A stretch of DNA of 64,000 bases from Sphingobacterium nematocida (GTDB taxonomy: Bacteria; Bacteroidota; Bacteroidia; Sphingobacteriales; Sphingobacteriaceae). Below are positions 26,280 through 35,807 of the stretch, piece after piece. Both the position numbers and the translations under genes were made by a program. Where the stretch lies: contig NZ_FUZF01000021.1 in assembly GCF_900168125.1 (NCBI RefSeq), positions 36,215 to 100,214 of the forward strand. Direction: 5' to 3'. The notes beneath the pieces were generated by a model. That model saw only the letters and a list, made by a program, of their open reading frames with translations, searched no databases and was not told the DNA's origin. How positions within the stretch are numbered: position 1 is the first letter of the stretch; each line of letters starts with the position of its first letter.

Positions 26280-28424
26280 ATGAATCTTAACAAAACAATC
26301 TATATGTTTAGAAATTTAGTATTTGGATTAGCATTGATTTCCGTTGTAGCCTGTGGCTCAAAGCCGCGCGTCCAACTGGAAGAAGGGGGGATTAATATAA
26401 AGCCGACCTTACAGCATGAGGTGATTGCAAAAGAAGTCGTGGGGATATTAGAGAACTACAGTTATAAAAAGGTAAGCCCAAGTGACTCACTATCGAACAT
26501 CGTTTTTAACAATCTGGTAAAGATGATCGACCAAGGTAAAAATTACTTACTCCAGTCGGACATCGATGACATTAATAAATATAAAAGCAATATCAGTCAA
26601 GATATGAAAAAAGGAGACCTTTCTGCTCCATTTTATATCTTTAACATCTATTCCCAGCGCTACCTAGAAGCTATGGAATATGCTTTAACACAGGTCGACG
26701 CCAAGCACAACTTTGACGCAAACGAAAACTATACGAACAACCGGGAAAAACTAAACTGGTTTAAGTCTGATAATGAATTAAAAGACCAATGGCGTAAACG
26801 CGTCAAGCTTGACCTTTTAAATCTCAAAATGGCAACGGCAGACGGCAAGAATGAAGATGAGAAACACAAAGAAACTCTTCGTAAAAGGTATAACAATTTG
26901 ATTTCTCAAGCGAAGAAAACAAATGCCAATGATGCTTTTCAATTGATTATGACATCATTTACTGACGCCATCGATCCACACACCACTTACTACAACCCAT
27001 CTTTTGCACAAGCATTCAACGAAGGGATGTCCAACACACTAGAAGGTATTGGTGCACGTCTCCAAATGGAAAACGAGATGGTCACTATTAAAGAAATCAT
27101 TGCCGGTGGCCCTGCTTTTAAAGAGAAAACCTTAAAAATGGATGACCGCATCATAGCGGTGGCGCAAGGTAACAACGGTGAATTTGAGGACATCGTAGGT
27201 TGGCGTCTAGATGCTGCTGTAGCAAAGATTAAAGGATCAAAAGGAACAATAGTACGCTTAAAGATCCTTCCAGCAGGACAAGATATATCCGCGCAACCCG
27301 TCATCGTAAAGTTGACCCGCGAAAAGATTATTATGGAAGAAGAATCTGCTAAGAAAATAGTTAAAACTGTCAAAGGTGAAGATGGCAAAAACTACCGCAT
27401 TGGTGTGATCAATCTACCTAAATTCTATATTGACTTTGAAGGCTACCGCAAAGGGGATCCTAACTATAAAAGCACAACACGTGATGTAAGGTTAATCTTA
27501 GATTCATTACGCAAAGAAAATGTAGATGCTGTCGTCTTGGATTTACGCAACAACGGCGGAGGTTCTTTACAAGAAGCGATCGAACTGACAGGACTATTTA
27601 TAGACAAGGGTCCTGTTGTTCAGGTACGCAGTACAAACAACCGGGTTGATGTTGAGCAAGACAAAGATGCAGGAGCAATATGGACAGGTCCCTTTGGTGT
27701 AATCATTAACCGCTTCTCGGCATCTGCCTCTGAAATCTTTGCAGGAGCTATCCAAGATTATGGCCGAGGTATTATCTTAGGATCGACTACCTATGGTAAA
27801 GGTACCGTTCAATCTGCGGTACAAATGTCTAGATTCATTAGCCCTACAAACAAATTGTTAATGAAAGCAGCCGGAGCCGACAAAGATGCAGATACACCTG
27901 CTGGAGCTCCTGAATTTGGACAGATCAACGTGACAATAGGCAAATTTTACCGTGTGACCGGAAGCAGTACCCAGCACAAGGGTGTTGATGCTGATGTCAC
28001 ATTCCCAACACAATACGTTGCAGAAAAATTCGGTGAAAGCTCTGAGCCTGCTGCTTTACCTTGGGATCAGATCAAGGGCACGACTTTTGGCCGTCTTGCT
28101 GATCTTAAAACAACAACACAGCAACTTCAGGACGCCCACATGAAGCGCATGGAAAAATCTCCAGAATACAAATTCTTGCTGGAAGATATCGATGAGTTTA
28201 ACAAATCTGATTCTATAGCCCAAATTAGCTTGAATCAAGAAAAACTAAAGAAGGAACGTGATGTTAACAAAGCTAAAAACAGAGCTCGGATTAACAAGCT
28301 TTTGGAGCTACATAATATGCCACTTTGGAAAGAAGGTCAACCACAACCAAAAGTAGAGTTTGACTTTATACTAGATGAAAGTATGAATGTGATGAAGGAT
28401 TATGTGAAACTTGTAAAAAAGTAA
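26280..28424 (+). CDS. prc: Tail-specific (C-terminal processing) periplasmic protease
   Basis: A 714-residue S41 peptidase. The N-terminus ends in a lipobox (ISVVAC, Cys25), so it is a lipoprotein. A helical N-terminal domain (about residues 35-220) is followed by a PDZ domain (about 235-340, with LEGIGARLQMENEMVTIKEI), the S41 core (about 370-560) with catalytic Ser in FSASASEIFAGAI (about 480-492) and catalytic Lys in TTYGKGTVQSAV, and a C-terminal DUF3340-type helical domain rich in Lys/Glu. Prc cleaves periplasmic proteins with nonpolar C-termini and tunes murein hydrolases. Domain order and size match the E. coli Prc group, not the short CtpA group. A terminator follows the stop. Confidence 0.95.
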   Translation: MNLNKTIYMFRNLVFGLALISVVACGSKPRVQLEEGGINIKPTLQHEVIAKEVVGILENYSYKKVSPSDSLSNIVFNNLVKMIDQGKNYLLQSDIDDINKYKSNISQDMKKGDLSAPFYIFNIYSQRYLEAMEYALTQVDAKHNFDANENYTNNREKLNWFKSDNELKDQWRKRVKLDLLNLKMATADGKNEDEKHKETLRKRYNNLISQAKKTNANDAFQLIMTSFTDAIDPHTTYYNPSFAQAFNEGMSNTLEGIGARLQMENEMVTIKEIIAGGPAFKEKTLKMDDRIIAVAQGNNGEFEDIVGWRLDAAVAKIKGSKGTIVRLKILPAGQDISAQPVIVKLTREKIIMEEESAKKIVKTVKGEDGKNYRIGVINLPKFYIDFEGYRKGDPNYKSTTRDVRLILDSLRKENVDAVVLDLRNNGGGSLQEAIELTGLFIDKGPVVQVRSTNNRVDVEQDKDAGAIWTGPFGVIINRFSASASEIFAGAIQDYGRGIILGSTTYGKGTVQSAVQMSRFISPTNKLLMKAAGADKDADTPAGAPEFGQINVTIGKFYRVTGSSTQHKGVDADVTFPTQYVAEKFGESSEPAALPWDQIKGTTFGRLADLKTTTQQLQDAHMKRMEKSPEYKFLLEDIDEFNKSDSIAQISLNQEKLKKERDVNKAKNRARINKLLELHNMPLWKEGQPQPKVEFDFILDESMNVMKDYVKLVKK

Positions 28425-28446
28425 TCGGCTAACAATACTATTAAAT

Positions 28447-28478
28447 AAAAAAGCAACGTTTAAAAACGTTGCTTTTTT
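28447..28478. terminator. Intrinsic terminator of prc
   Basis: AAAAAAGCAACGTTT pairs with the matching AAACGTTGCTTTTTT arm across a very short loop, with a T-run at the plus-strand end. The A-tract on the other side lets it also serve the leftward gene ending at 28493. Confidence 0.88.
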
Positions 28479-28492
28479 ATTTGAACCAACTT

Positions 28493-29434
28493 CTATCTCA
28501 ATATGGTTACATAACCTTTGATGACACGGGACTTCTGATTATCCCCTTCAAATTCTAAGATATAAAAATAGGTCCCCAATCCTAGACCTTGTCCATTCCA
28601 GTCGTTACCATAATTCTCACTTTGGTAGACCTCAAACCCCGAACGATTAAATACACGAAGTCTCTTCTTATCAAAAAGCTCTAAACCTTGAATAACAAAA
28701 GTATCATTCTTACCGTCGCCGTTAGGCGTAAAGACGTTAGGAATTTGAAAGAAGACAATACGCACTTTAGCGTCCGATTCATTATTCAAAGCACTCCCAT
28801 CTTTCTCCTTTGCCGTCACTTTAGCCATAGTAATCACATCCCCGTCAGCGATACCTTTGACAGAAACCCAAAGCGACAAAAACTCCTTAGCTTTCAATTC
28901 AGGCAGCTTCCACAATAGCTGTCTAGAGCTCTGTATGAAATCAATCTCGCCACCATAGCTACCGACAGGTTTTAGATACTCCAGACTCGCTGGAAGGTCA
29001 AATGTAACTCGCAAATCGGTTGCATCTACCAGACCGTTGTTTAAAACCATCAGTTGATAGTTGAACGGTTCCCCAAGCGCAACAACACCCTTCTCGGGCA
29101 GATTCCGAATTTCCAAATCAACGGTAACCTCACCTCCACCTGGATCTAGAATAATTTCTACAGGATCTGACATATCTGAATTACAACCATCGCCCAATGC
29201 AATAACTGTGTAAATCCCTGGTTCGACAACAACGATCCGTTGATCATGCAGACCATTGAGCGGTTCATCATTCTTAAACCAGATGTAAGACAAGGCATGT
29301 TTAGAATCGGCACGCAATGTTACCTTTTTACCCTGAACAATATGCAAAGTCTGTCCCTGCTGCGCCATTGCTCCTTTTGAAAGGAACAACAGCACAGTTA
29401 GGAAAAATCCTAAAAACAAGAGCAGGCTACGCAT
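28493..29434 (-). CDS. Secreted protein with DUF11-like domain and T9SS type B (CHU_C/gliding) sorting domain
   Basis: A 313-residue protein with signal peptide MRSLLLFLGFFLTVLLFLSKGAMA. An Ig-like domain (about residues 28-95, SYIWFKNDEPLNG) is followed by a DUF11/conserved-repeat domain (about 100-215, VDLEIRNLPEKGVVALGEPFNY). The C-terminal 85 residues are a CHU_C domain: IPNVFTPNGDGKNDTFVIQG, LRVFNRSGFEVYQSENYGNDWNG, TYFYILEFEG. This domain sends proteins through the type IX secretion system to the cell surface. It is the last of three leftward genes for secreted proteins and the only one with a sorting domain, so it may anchor or export the set. Confidence 0.87.
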   Translation of the reverse strand: MRSLLLFLGFFLTVLLFLSKGAMAQQGQTLHIVQGKKVTLRADSKHALSYIWFKNDEPLNGLHDQRIVVVEPGIYTVIALGDGCNSDMSDPVEIILDPGGGEVTVDLEIRNLPEKGVVALGEPFNYQLMVLNNGLVDATDLRVTFDLPASLEYLKPVGSYGGEIDFIQSSRQLLWKLPELKAKEFLSLWVSVKGIADGDVITMAKVTAKEKDGSALNNESDAKVRIVFFQIPNVFTPNGDGKNDTFVIQGLELFDKKRLRVFNRSGFEVYQSENYGNDWNGQGLGLGTYFYILEFEGDNQKSRVIKGYVTILR

Positions 29435-29457
29435 TGCGAAAGTATTACCATTCTGTA

Positions 29458-30405
29458 TTAATCGTTAACAGTTTCGATGGTGATTGTAGGACGTCCTGGT
29501 TTCGGAGAAACTATTAACTCGTATGGCGTATCACCACCAACCCGAGCTGTCCATAAAGCATGTTCTCTATTATCACGTTGCTTAATTGCTTCACTGTATT
29601 GTACTTCAACAAAGAATTGATACGTGGCAGCATCCGCCAACGCCGTGTAATCAGACAGCGTAAAAGTATTAGCAGCTCCTGTACTATTAACAGGTGTAGT
29701 TTGCAAATATATTTTAGTATTACTGACATCTCCTTTTTTTACAGCATACCATCTATATGCTAAATCAAAGTTTCCTACTGCTGGATTAGGATAACTCCCA
29801 CCCTGATAGTCAATAGCAGAGAATTCTACTGTTGAATTCAAGACAAGGTCTGCAGCGGACGCTTCTTCTCCAATACAGAAGCCGGCAAGGCTATTCGCCG
29901 CCGCGCTAGCAGTCGGATCCAGTGGACGAAGAACGAAGAAAATAATGTCTTGAAATTCTTCAGACTGACATAATACTGTCCCATCCTCAACTAAACCGTA
30001 CACCCTGTATTTGTAATATCCTGGCTGAAGCGCTGTCAAAGCCAAATCACGAGTAGTCTGACCAGAAATTTCTGCAGGCGTCTCGGTAGTGCCGTCATAC
30101 CCCATTTTATACCACCTATAACTCGTAAATTCTAAGGGATCAGTGCTATTATCATCTGTCAAACTAGCTCGTAAAGTTAGTCCCGTTACTGAAACGCCTC
30201 CAGTTTCCTTATAAAACAAGATGGTATTAGCTTGATCCGTTACTGTTCCCACACCATCATCTAAAGTCCCCAAGCCTAATTTTGACTTACTATCAATAGG
30301 AATAGTTGGAACTGGTGCTGCCAACTGCGCCAACGAGGAATTAATTAAAGTACATAAAAGCAGTGCTAGTAGCCCTGTTTTCAATAATTTTAGTTTGTTT
30401 TTCAT
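29458..30405 (-). CDS. Secreted Ig-like protein, middle gene of the surface cluster
   Basis: A 315-residue protein with signal peptide ending near NSSLAQ. It contains two repeats of an Ig/PKD-like pattern with the core Y-R-W-Y (SYRWYKMGYDGTTETP at about residue 90 and LAYRWYAVKKGDVSN at about 225) and paired Cys residues (VLCQSEEF, AGFCIGEEAS). It ends LIVSPKPGRPTITIETVND. No known enzyme motif is present. The gene lies 23 bp upstream of the CHU_C protein gene and 35 bp downstream of the 477-residue protein gene, so the three are probably one operon. Similar Ig modules occur in large adhesins of Bacteroidota. Confidence 0.65.
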   Translation of the reverse strand: MKNKLKLLKTGLLALLLCTLINSSLAQLAAPVPTIPIDSKSKLGLGTLDDGVGTVTDQANTILFYKETGGVSVTGLTLRASLTDDNSTDPLEFTSYRWYKMGYDGTTETPAEISGQTTRDLALTALQPGYYKYRVYGLVEDGTVLCQSEEFQDIIFFVLRPLDPTASAAANSLAGFCIGEEASAADLVLNSTVEFSAIDYQGGSYPNPAVGNFDLAYRWYAVKKGDVSNTKIYLQTTPVNSTGAANTFTLSDYTALADAATYQFFVEVQYSEAIKQRDNREHALWTARVGGDTPYELIVSPKPGRPTITIETVND

Positions 30406-30440
30406 ATCGATTAATTTTTAATTGTTTTTATTTTTTAACT

Positions 30441-31874
30441 CTAATTGATAACATCTGATATGGTGAGTTGCGCTTTACCTGGCTTATCATAGACCATTAC
30501 CCTGATTATTGAACCCCCAGATTCTTGTGAAATACAATTAGGTGCTATGGACCGAACGACAAACTCATAAGGTGATCCATTAGTAATCAACGAATTAGTA
30601 GAATATTGCAATTGATTGCCTGTTCCAATATTATTTCCATTTAGATACCATTTATACACTAATGATGAATTGGGATTTTTCACTTCAAGGGCAAGCAAAT
30701 CACCTTTGCAAGCATTCGCCGTAGAAGAGTTGACCTCGGGAAGAGGGGGAAGCATCTGTATCATGTTAAACTCCATCCCCCCACTTAATACGCCTATATT
30801 TAAGAAATTTCCCAATGAAATTCTTACTTTGTCAAAAGATGAATTAACTCCATATATATCTACAGGCACCAATTGCTGTCCGCCTAACAAACCTAAAAGG
30901 TCTAAACCTAGAATCTGATCTAAGGTCTTTTCAAAGACCATGCTCGCGCCGTTATAAACTGTTATCTTAACCCCTGAAAATAAATTTAGATTAACGACGG
31001 ATTGGGGACTTCTTAGATAAAGACGAACTCCATTACCTTGGAGACTAGACGGCTTAAAAAGCACGTCCTGATAGACAAAGCTACCTAAGCCAATAGTAAC
31101 ACCAGATCCCAATAAAAGTTTAGAATGGGTATTTAAATCATCATCAATAGCATTATAAGGATTTACCACCTTTGCCCCCTCTCCAATTAAATCTATTGTA
31201 AGCCCACTGGCACCGAAAGATGTATTAATTGCAGCGTGACACTCCGAATCTAAAAAGTAAGCATAATACAATCTCATCCGCAAGTAAGAAGCGCCTCCCA
31301 ATAATCCTAAAAGCGAACTACCTTTATCCGTTTCAATTATTATCCTTAACCTATTAAAACTTCCATTTACAGAGAAAATAACTTCTCCATTAGACGTTTT
31401 GGGCAAATCGTTAAATTGTTGAGCCGTTCCAACACTAGTATAAGTGCTATTAAAATAGTTATACGCCTGGACTGAAACTTTGTTACTCCTAAATTGGTCA
31501 TAAATAATTGCGTTGATATATATTAACTGACTTGCAATCGTGGACTTACTGAACGATAATTCTATCCATGCGCTCGTACTTCCTCCCTCACCAGCCAATA
31601 ATCCAAGAGCTCCAGTTCCCGGTTGACCACTAATAGCTTCTATATTACTAGAGTTAGAATAGTCGCTATCACCAATATTTGCAACATCTTGAAATTGAAA
31701 AGAGCCATCTGCTCCTCTGCTCCCCCCCAAACCTGCATTACCACCGCTACCCTTCACTCCGCCAGAGTTAAAATAAGATCCATAAACCCTTTGCCCATAC
31801 ACTTCCCTCCCCGCTCCGCAGAACAGCAGCACCAATACCAACGTCCATAACCAGCGGAGACGAGTTTTTTCCAT
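30441..31874 (-). CDS. Large secreted protein with C-terminal Ig-like domain, first gene of the surface cluster
   Basis: A 477-residue protein with signal peptide ending GREVYGQ. The first 370 residues are Gly/Ser-rich and beta-patterned with two lectin- or discoidin-like blocks (ASTSAWIELSFSKSTIASQLIYIN and LNLFSGVKITVYNGASMVFEK). An Ig-like domain follows (about 385-470; ACKGDLLALEVKNPNSSLVYKWYLNG, with a paired Cys in APNCISQES). It ends MVYDKPGKAQLTISDVIN, close to the tail of the next protein. No sorting domain is visible. Binding of a carbohydrate or surface is plausible but unproven. Confidence 0.62.
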   Translation of the reverse strand: MEKTRLRWLWTLVLVLLFCGAGREVYGQRVYGSYFNSGGVKGSGGNAGLGGSRGADGSFQFQDVANIGDSDYSNSSNIEAISGQPGTGALGLLAGEGGSTSAWIELSFSKSTIASQLIYINAIIYDQFRSNKVSVQAYNYFNSTYTSVGTAQQFNDLPKTSNGEVIFSVNGSFNRLRIIIETDKGSSLLGLLGGASYLRMRLYYAYFLDSECHAAINTSFGASGLTIDLIGEGAKVVNPYNAIDDDLNTHSKLLLGSGVTIGLGSFVYQDVLFKPSSLQGNGVRLYLRSPQSVVNLNLFSGVKITVYNGASMVFEKTLDQILGLDLLGLLGGQQLVPVDIYGVNSSFDKVRISLGNFLNIGVLSGGMEFNMIQMLPPLPEVNSSTANACKGDLLALEVKNPNSSLVYKWYLNGNNIGTGNQLQYSTNSLITNGSPYEFVVRSIAPNCISQESGGSIIRVMVYDKPGKAQLTISDVIN

Positions 31875-32190
31875 AGATCAATAGCATACACTCACTTATT
31901 GGTAATTAAATGAGTCAAATAAAAACGTTTTTCACAGTTATTATATCAAAAGATATAATATAAAAGTCACTAAATGACTAAACAAATATATTGATTAAAA
32001 GGAAACAAAGGTAGACCTAGATACAATATATTGATAAATATCATGCATTTTTTCAATCAAATATTGAAAATCGATAATTATTCAAGGCCCAACAATTTAA
32101 CGCCAGACACAAATAACTGAAAAACAACCCCTTACAAAAACAACAATAAGCGCAAAAAAATCAATAAATAGAATCTATAGGAATACAAAA
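31875..32190. other. AT-rich leader region upstream of the surface-protein cluster
   Basis: This gap holds no plausible gene. It contains the TACCTTTG box at 32013-32006 (minus strand), a repeated ATATATTGAT at about 31986 and 32028, and otherwise A/T-rich sequence. It gives the three-gene cluster a leader of about 120 nt. Confidence 0.5.
32006..32013 (-). promoter_or_regulatory. Bacteroidetes -7 promoter box for the surface-protein cluster
   Basis: The minus strand reads TACCTTTG, an exact TAnnTTTG match about 130 bp upstream of the 477-residue protein gene. The -33 element is not clear. Confidence 0.45.
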
Positions 32191-32223
32191 AAAGGCCTCG
32201 GTGAAGTTTTCACCGAGGCCTTT
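32191..32223 (-). terminator. Intrinsic terminator of pgi
   Basis: AAAGGCCTCGGTG (32191-32203) pairs with CACCGAGGCCTTT (32211-32223). On the minus strand the stem is followed by a run of T. It lies 20 bp after the pgi stop. Confidence 0.9.
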
Positions 32224-32243
32224 CAAAATTCATTTATTAAAGA

Positions 32244-33893
32244 CTAATCTCTCCAGTTTTTATACTGATTGATCAACCCATTAGTGGAACTATCGTGACT
32301 ATCAACGTCATTGTCACTGATCAATTCTGGCAAAATTTTACTGGCAAGCTGCTTTCCAAGCTCCACTCCCCATTGATCAAAGCTATAGATATTCCAAATA
32401 ATACCTTGTACAAATATTTTGTGCTCGTACAGCGCAATCAAACTCCCTAGCGACCTTGGTGTAATCTTTTTTAACAAAAAGGAATTCGTAGGCCGATTTC
32501 CTTCAAAAACTTTATAGTTCTTTAACCCCGCTATCTCTACTTCCGTTTTCCCTGCTAATTTAAGCTCTCCAACGACTTCTGTCTCCGATTTTCCATTCAT
32601 CAGCGCCTCTGTCTGCGCAAAAAAGTTGGACAACAGTAATTGATGGTGATTACCGATAGGATTGTGCGAAATAGCAGGAGCGATAAAATCACAAGGAATT
32701 AATTTCGTCCCCTGATGGATCAGTTGGTAAAATGCATGTTGACCGTTCGTTCCCGGTTCTCCCCAAATAATCGGCCCAGTCTGATATTCGACTCGATTAC
32801 CATTCCGATCGATATATTTACCATTACTTTCCATATCCCCCTGCTGGAAATAAGCAGCAAAACGGTGTAGATACTGATCATACGGAAGTATAGCATGGCT
32901 CTCGGCATCAAAGAAATTATTATACCATACTCCCAGCAATCCCAATACAACAGGGATATTCTGCTCGAATTCCGTAGTTTTAAAATGTTCGTCAGCAATA
33001 TGAGCTCCTTCCAGAAGCTGTTCAAAATTATCAAAACCAATTCCTAAGGCAATAGACAGACCGATGGCAGACCACAGAGAGTAACGACCACCTACCCAAT
33101 CCCAAAACTCAAACATATTCGCCGTATCGACACCAAATGCCGCAACACCCGCCTCATTTGTACTTAATGCCGCAAAGTGTTTCGCCACATCGGCCTGTTT
33201 CGCACCGGATTTTAAAAACCAGTCCTTAGCAGATGTCGCATTGGCCATAGTTTCCTGAGTCGTAAATGTCTTAGAAGCAATGAGGAATAAGGTCGTCTCT
33301 GGATTTAAGCTCTTTAAAGTTTCTACAAGATGTGTTCCGTCTACATTAGAGACGAAGTGCATATTAAGACGCGTCTTATAAGCCTTAAGCGATTCCGTAA
33401 CCATAACAGGCCCCAAGTCTGAGCCTCCTATACCGATATTAACCACATCCGTAATTTCTAGTCCAGTATATCCACGCCATTCACCAGACAACACGCGGTT
33501 CGTAAAGTCTTTCATGTGCGCTAACACCGCCTTTACCTTAGGCATCACATCCTCGCCATCCACCAAAACCGGAGTACCTGACTGATTTCGTAATGCAGTA
33601 TGCAAAACCTCACGTCCCTCTGTCACATTAATCTTCTCACCCGCAAACATGGCCTTGATAGCCTCGTCGAGCTTACACTCTCTCGCCAACTGAGACAAGA
33701 GTGCCATAGTCTGTTCATCAATTCTATTTTTAGAATAATCTAAAAGTATGTCTTCTAAGCTAAGAGAGAATTTTTCAAACCGAGCAGGATCGGACACAAA
33801 GAGATCTTTCAACGTATGTTCATTAATAGAAACAAAATGATCCGCGAGATATTTGTACGCTTGAGTTTGGGTAAAGTCGATTTTTGGCAACAT
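32244..33893 (-). CDS. pgi: Glucose-6-phosphate isomerase
   Basis: A 549-residue Pgi of the long (E. coli/eukaryote) type. Visible motifs are VVNIGIGGSDLGPVMVTE, the phosphate-binding LFLIASKTFTTQETMANA, GVAAFGVDTANMFEFWDWVGGRYSLWSAIGLSIAL, the PROSITE-type signature GEPGTNGQHAFYQLIHQGTKLIP with the catalytic His and Glu region, and a C-terminal SFDQWGVELGKQLA holding the catalytic Lys segment. It interconverts glucose-6-P and fructose-6-P in the cytoplasm. It is a single gene with its own terminator. Confidence 0.97.
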   Translation of the reverse strand: MLPKIDFTQTQAYKYLADHFVSINEHTLKDLFVSDPARFEKFSLSLEDILLDYSKNRIDEQTMALLSQLARECKLDEAIKAMFAGEKINVTEGREVLHTALRNQSGTPVLVDGEDVMPKVKAVLAHMKDFTNRVLSGEWRGYTGLEITDVVNIGIGGSDLGPVMVTESLKAYKTRLNMHFVSNVDGTHLVETLKSLNPETTLFLIASKTFTTQETMANATSAKDWFLKSGAKQADVAKHFAALSTNEAGVAAFGVDTANMFEFWDWVGGRYSLWSAIGLSIALGIGFDNFEQLLEGAHIADEHFKTTEFEQNIPVVLGLLGVWYNNFFDAESHAILPYDQYLHRFAAYFQQGDMESNGKYIDRNGNRVEYQTGPIIWGEPGTNGQHAFYQLIHQGTKLIPCDFIAPAISHNPIGNHHQLLLSNFFAQTEALMNGKSETEVVGELKLAGKTEVEIAGLKNYKVFEGNRPTNSFLLKKITPRSLGSLIALYEHKIFVQGIIWNIYSFDQWGVELGKQLASKILPELISDNDVDSHDSSTNGLINQYKNWRD

Positions 33894-34056
33894 AAGTCTG
33901 CTATTTTTTTGCTACGATCAAACTTAGATAAAATGCTTGATATTCACCAATACGAAGATATTATTTTTAGCTAAACCGTTAAACAACGTAAATTCACCAA
34001 GGTCACTTATCTTTTAATCGCTAACCATTAATCCTTAACCATTAACAATTAATTCT

Positions 34057-34064
34057 TACCTTTG
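34057..34064 (+). promoter_or_regulatory. -7 box very close to the prfB start
   Basis: TACCTTTG fits TAnnTTTG exactly and ends 5 nt before the ATG at 34070, so the transcript would start at or near the start codon and be leaderless. If the real promoter is further upstream this is a chance match. The region before it has repeated CATTAA/TTAACC words. Confidence 0.35.
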
Positions 34065-34069
34065 AAACT

Positions 34070-35153
34070 ATGACCAGAGAACAAATTCAGGACTTGAGGG
34101 ATAGAGTAACTTCCCTGAGGAGGCATCTTTGACATCGATGCCAAGAAAGCAGAGATAGCAAACGATACCGAGATCACCCTACAACCTACTTTTTGGGACC
34201 ATCCAAAAGAAGCAGAGAAAATCCTTCATGGGATTAAGAATCTCAAAGTATGGACAGATCATTTTGACCAAGTAGCCGCTTCCGTAGAAGACGTCGGCGT
34301 CATGTATGATTTTTTTCAATCCGGAGATGCTAGCGAACAAGAAGCGCAGGAACAATACGAAGTTGCATTACGTGATGTCGAAGAATTGGAATTCAAAAAC
34401 ATGCTCAGCGCCGAGGAAGATCAATTAGACACCATCCTACAAATTACCGCAGGAGCAGGGGGTACCGAATCTTGTGATTGGGCAGCGATGCTCATGCGCA
34501 TGTATATTATGTGGGGCGAAAAACACGGCTGTAAAGTGACCGAGCAGGATTACCAAGAAGGAGAAGTGGCAGGTATAAAAACAGTCACACTACAATTTTC
34601 AGGAAATTTTGCCTACGGTTACCTGAAGGGCGAAAATGGGGTGCACCGACTCGTCCGCATTTCACCTTTTGACTCAAATGCCAAACGTCACACCTCTTTT
34701 GCATCCGTATATGTATATCCACTCGTCGACGATAATATCGAGATCGACGTTAAAGACTCCGAAATAGAATGGGATACATTTCGAGCTGGAGGTGCTGGTG
34801 GACAGAATGTGAACAAAGTAGAAACGGCTGTACGTCTACACCACAAACCGACAGGTATCATCATCAAAAACCAAGAGTCTAGATCACAATTGCAGAACAA
34901 GGAAAATGCTTTCCGATTACTAAAATCTCAATTGTATGAAATCGAAATGCGAAAGCGCCAAGAAGCAACTGCCGCTATCGAGGGATCTAAGAAAAAAATA
35001 GAATGGGGGTCACAGATACGAAACTACGTATTACATCCTTATAAGCTGATCAAGGATCTACGCACAAATAAAGAAACATCCAATACACAAGCTGTCTTAG
35101 ACGGCGATCTCGATGATTTCTTAAAAGCGTACTTAATGGAATTTGGTGGATAG
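34070..35153 (+). CDS. prfB: Peptide chain release factor 2 (with programmed +1 frameshift)
   Basis: Translation starts at the ATG at 34070 and meets an in-frame TGA after 20 codons (34130-34132) in the context AGGAGGCATCTTTGAC. This is the classic autoregulatory site: an internal Shine-Dalgarno-like AGGAGG, the slippery CTT codon and a weak TGA-C stop. Shifting +1 resumes at GAC (34131) and runs open to the TAG at 35153, for about 361 residues. The product has the RF2 anticodon-mimic SPF (RISPFDSNAKR) and the catalytic GGQ (AGGAGGQNVNKVETAVR). RF2 reads UGA and UAA; low RF2 favours the frameshift and so its own synthesis. The annotated product needs the join 34070-34129 plus 34131-35153. Confidence 0.97.
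34115..34133 (+). promoter_or_regulatory. prfB programmed +1 frameshift site
   Basis: AGGAGG lies 3 nt before the CTT codon and the TGA (34130-34132) follows with C as the next base. All elements of the conserved RF2 site are present. Confidence 0.95.
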
Positions 35154-35162
35154 GGAAGAATG

Positions 35163-35699
35163 CTAAAAAGCATTCTTCCACATCATACTTTCAACAGGAC
35201 GGATAGTCTTGTTGTTATATTTGGCATTTCCTTTACTGTTGTAGAAAGTTTCAATATCCCCCTCTACCACAAAATAAATCAACTGACCGATAGGCATCCC
35301 TGCATAGACACGAACAGGCTGAGCAACAGAAACCTCTAAGGTCCAAGTGTTACAAAAACCCACGTCACCCTTTCCAGCTGTCGCATGTATATCGATACCA
35401 AGACGGCCGGTGCTTGATTTGCCTTCCAGGAAAGGCACATGTCCGTGCGTCTCCGTGTATTCCATCGTAACCCCCAAGTAAAGTGTGCCCGGCTCTAAAA
35501 CATAACCTTCTTCAGGAATTTCAAAATGTACAATCTCGTTATGCTTTTTGGCATCCAACACGCCATCTTTATAAGTTGCTAAGTATTTTCCCAAATGTAC
35601 ATCGTACGAATTCGTACCTAGGCATTTACGATCAAATGGCTCGATAACGATGGTTCCATTTTCGATCTCTTCTAATATTCGTGTATCTGATAATATCAT
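35163..35699 (-). CDS. dcd: dCTP deaminase
   Basis: A 178-residue protein of the dCTP deaminase/dUTPase fold. It begins MILSDTRILEEIENGTIVIEPF and contains GTNSYDVHLGKYLATY, VPFLEGKSSTGRLGIDIHATAGKGDVGF (substrate loop with Ser/Arg) and TWTLEVSV with the likely catalytic Glu. It deaminates dCTP to dUTP on the route to dTMP. Length matches monofunctional enzymes. The gene is convergent with prfB, only 9 bp from its stop. It has a good promoter upstream. Confidence 0.93.
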   Translation of the reverse strand: MILSDTRILEEIENGTIVIEPFDRKCLGTNSYDVHLGKYLATYKDGVLDAKKHNEIVHFEIPEEGYVLEPGTLYLGVTMEYTETHGHVPFLEGKSSTGRLGIDIHATAGKGDVGFCNTWTLEVSVAQPVRVYAGMPIGQLIYFVVEGDIETFYNSKGNAKYNNKTIRPVESMMWKNAF

Positions 35700-35738
35700 A
35701 TTGAATTTTCAAACAGCTGGCGATTACCAACTGGACAC

Positions 35739-35770
35739 CAAAAATACGGTATTGCCTGACATCTAGCAAG
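35739..35770 (-). promoter_or_regulatory. Bacteroidetes promoter of dcd
   Basis: On the minus strand CTTG (35770-35767, -33 like) is followed after 20 nt by TATTTTTG (35746-35739), fitting TTTG-N19-21-TAnnTTTG. It lies 40 bp upstream of the dcd start. Confidence 0.6.
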
Positions 35771-35807
35771 TTTTTTAAAAAGTTACTCGAGGTCAGGACT
35801 AAAAATA

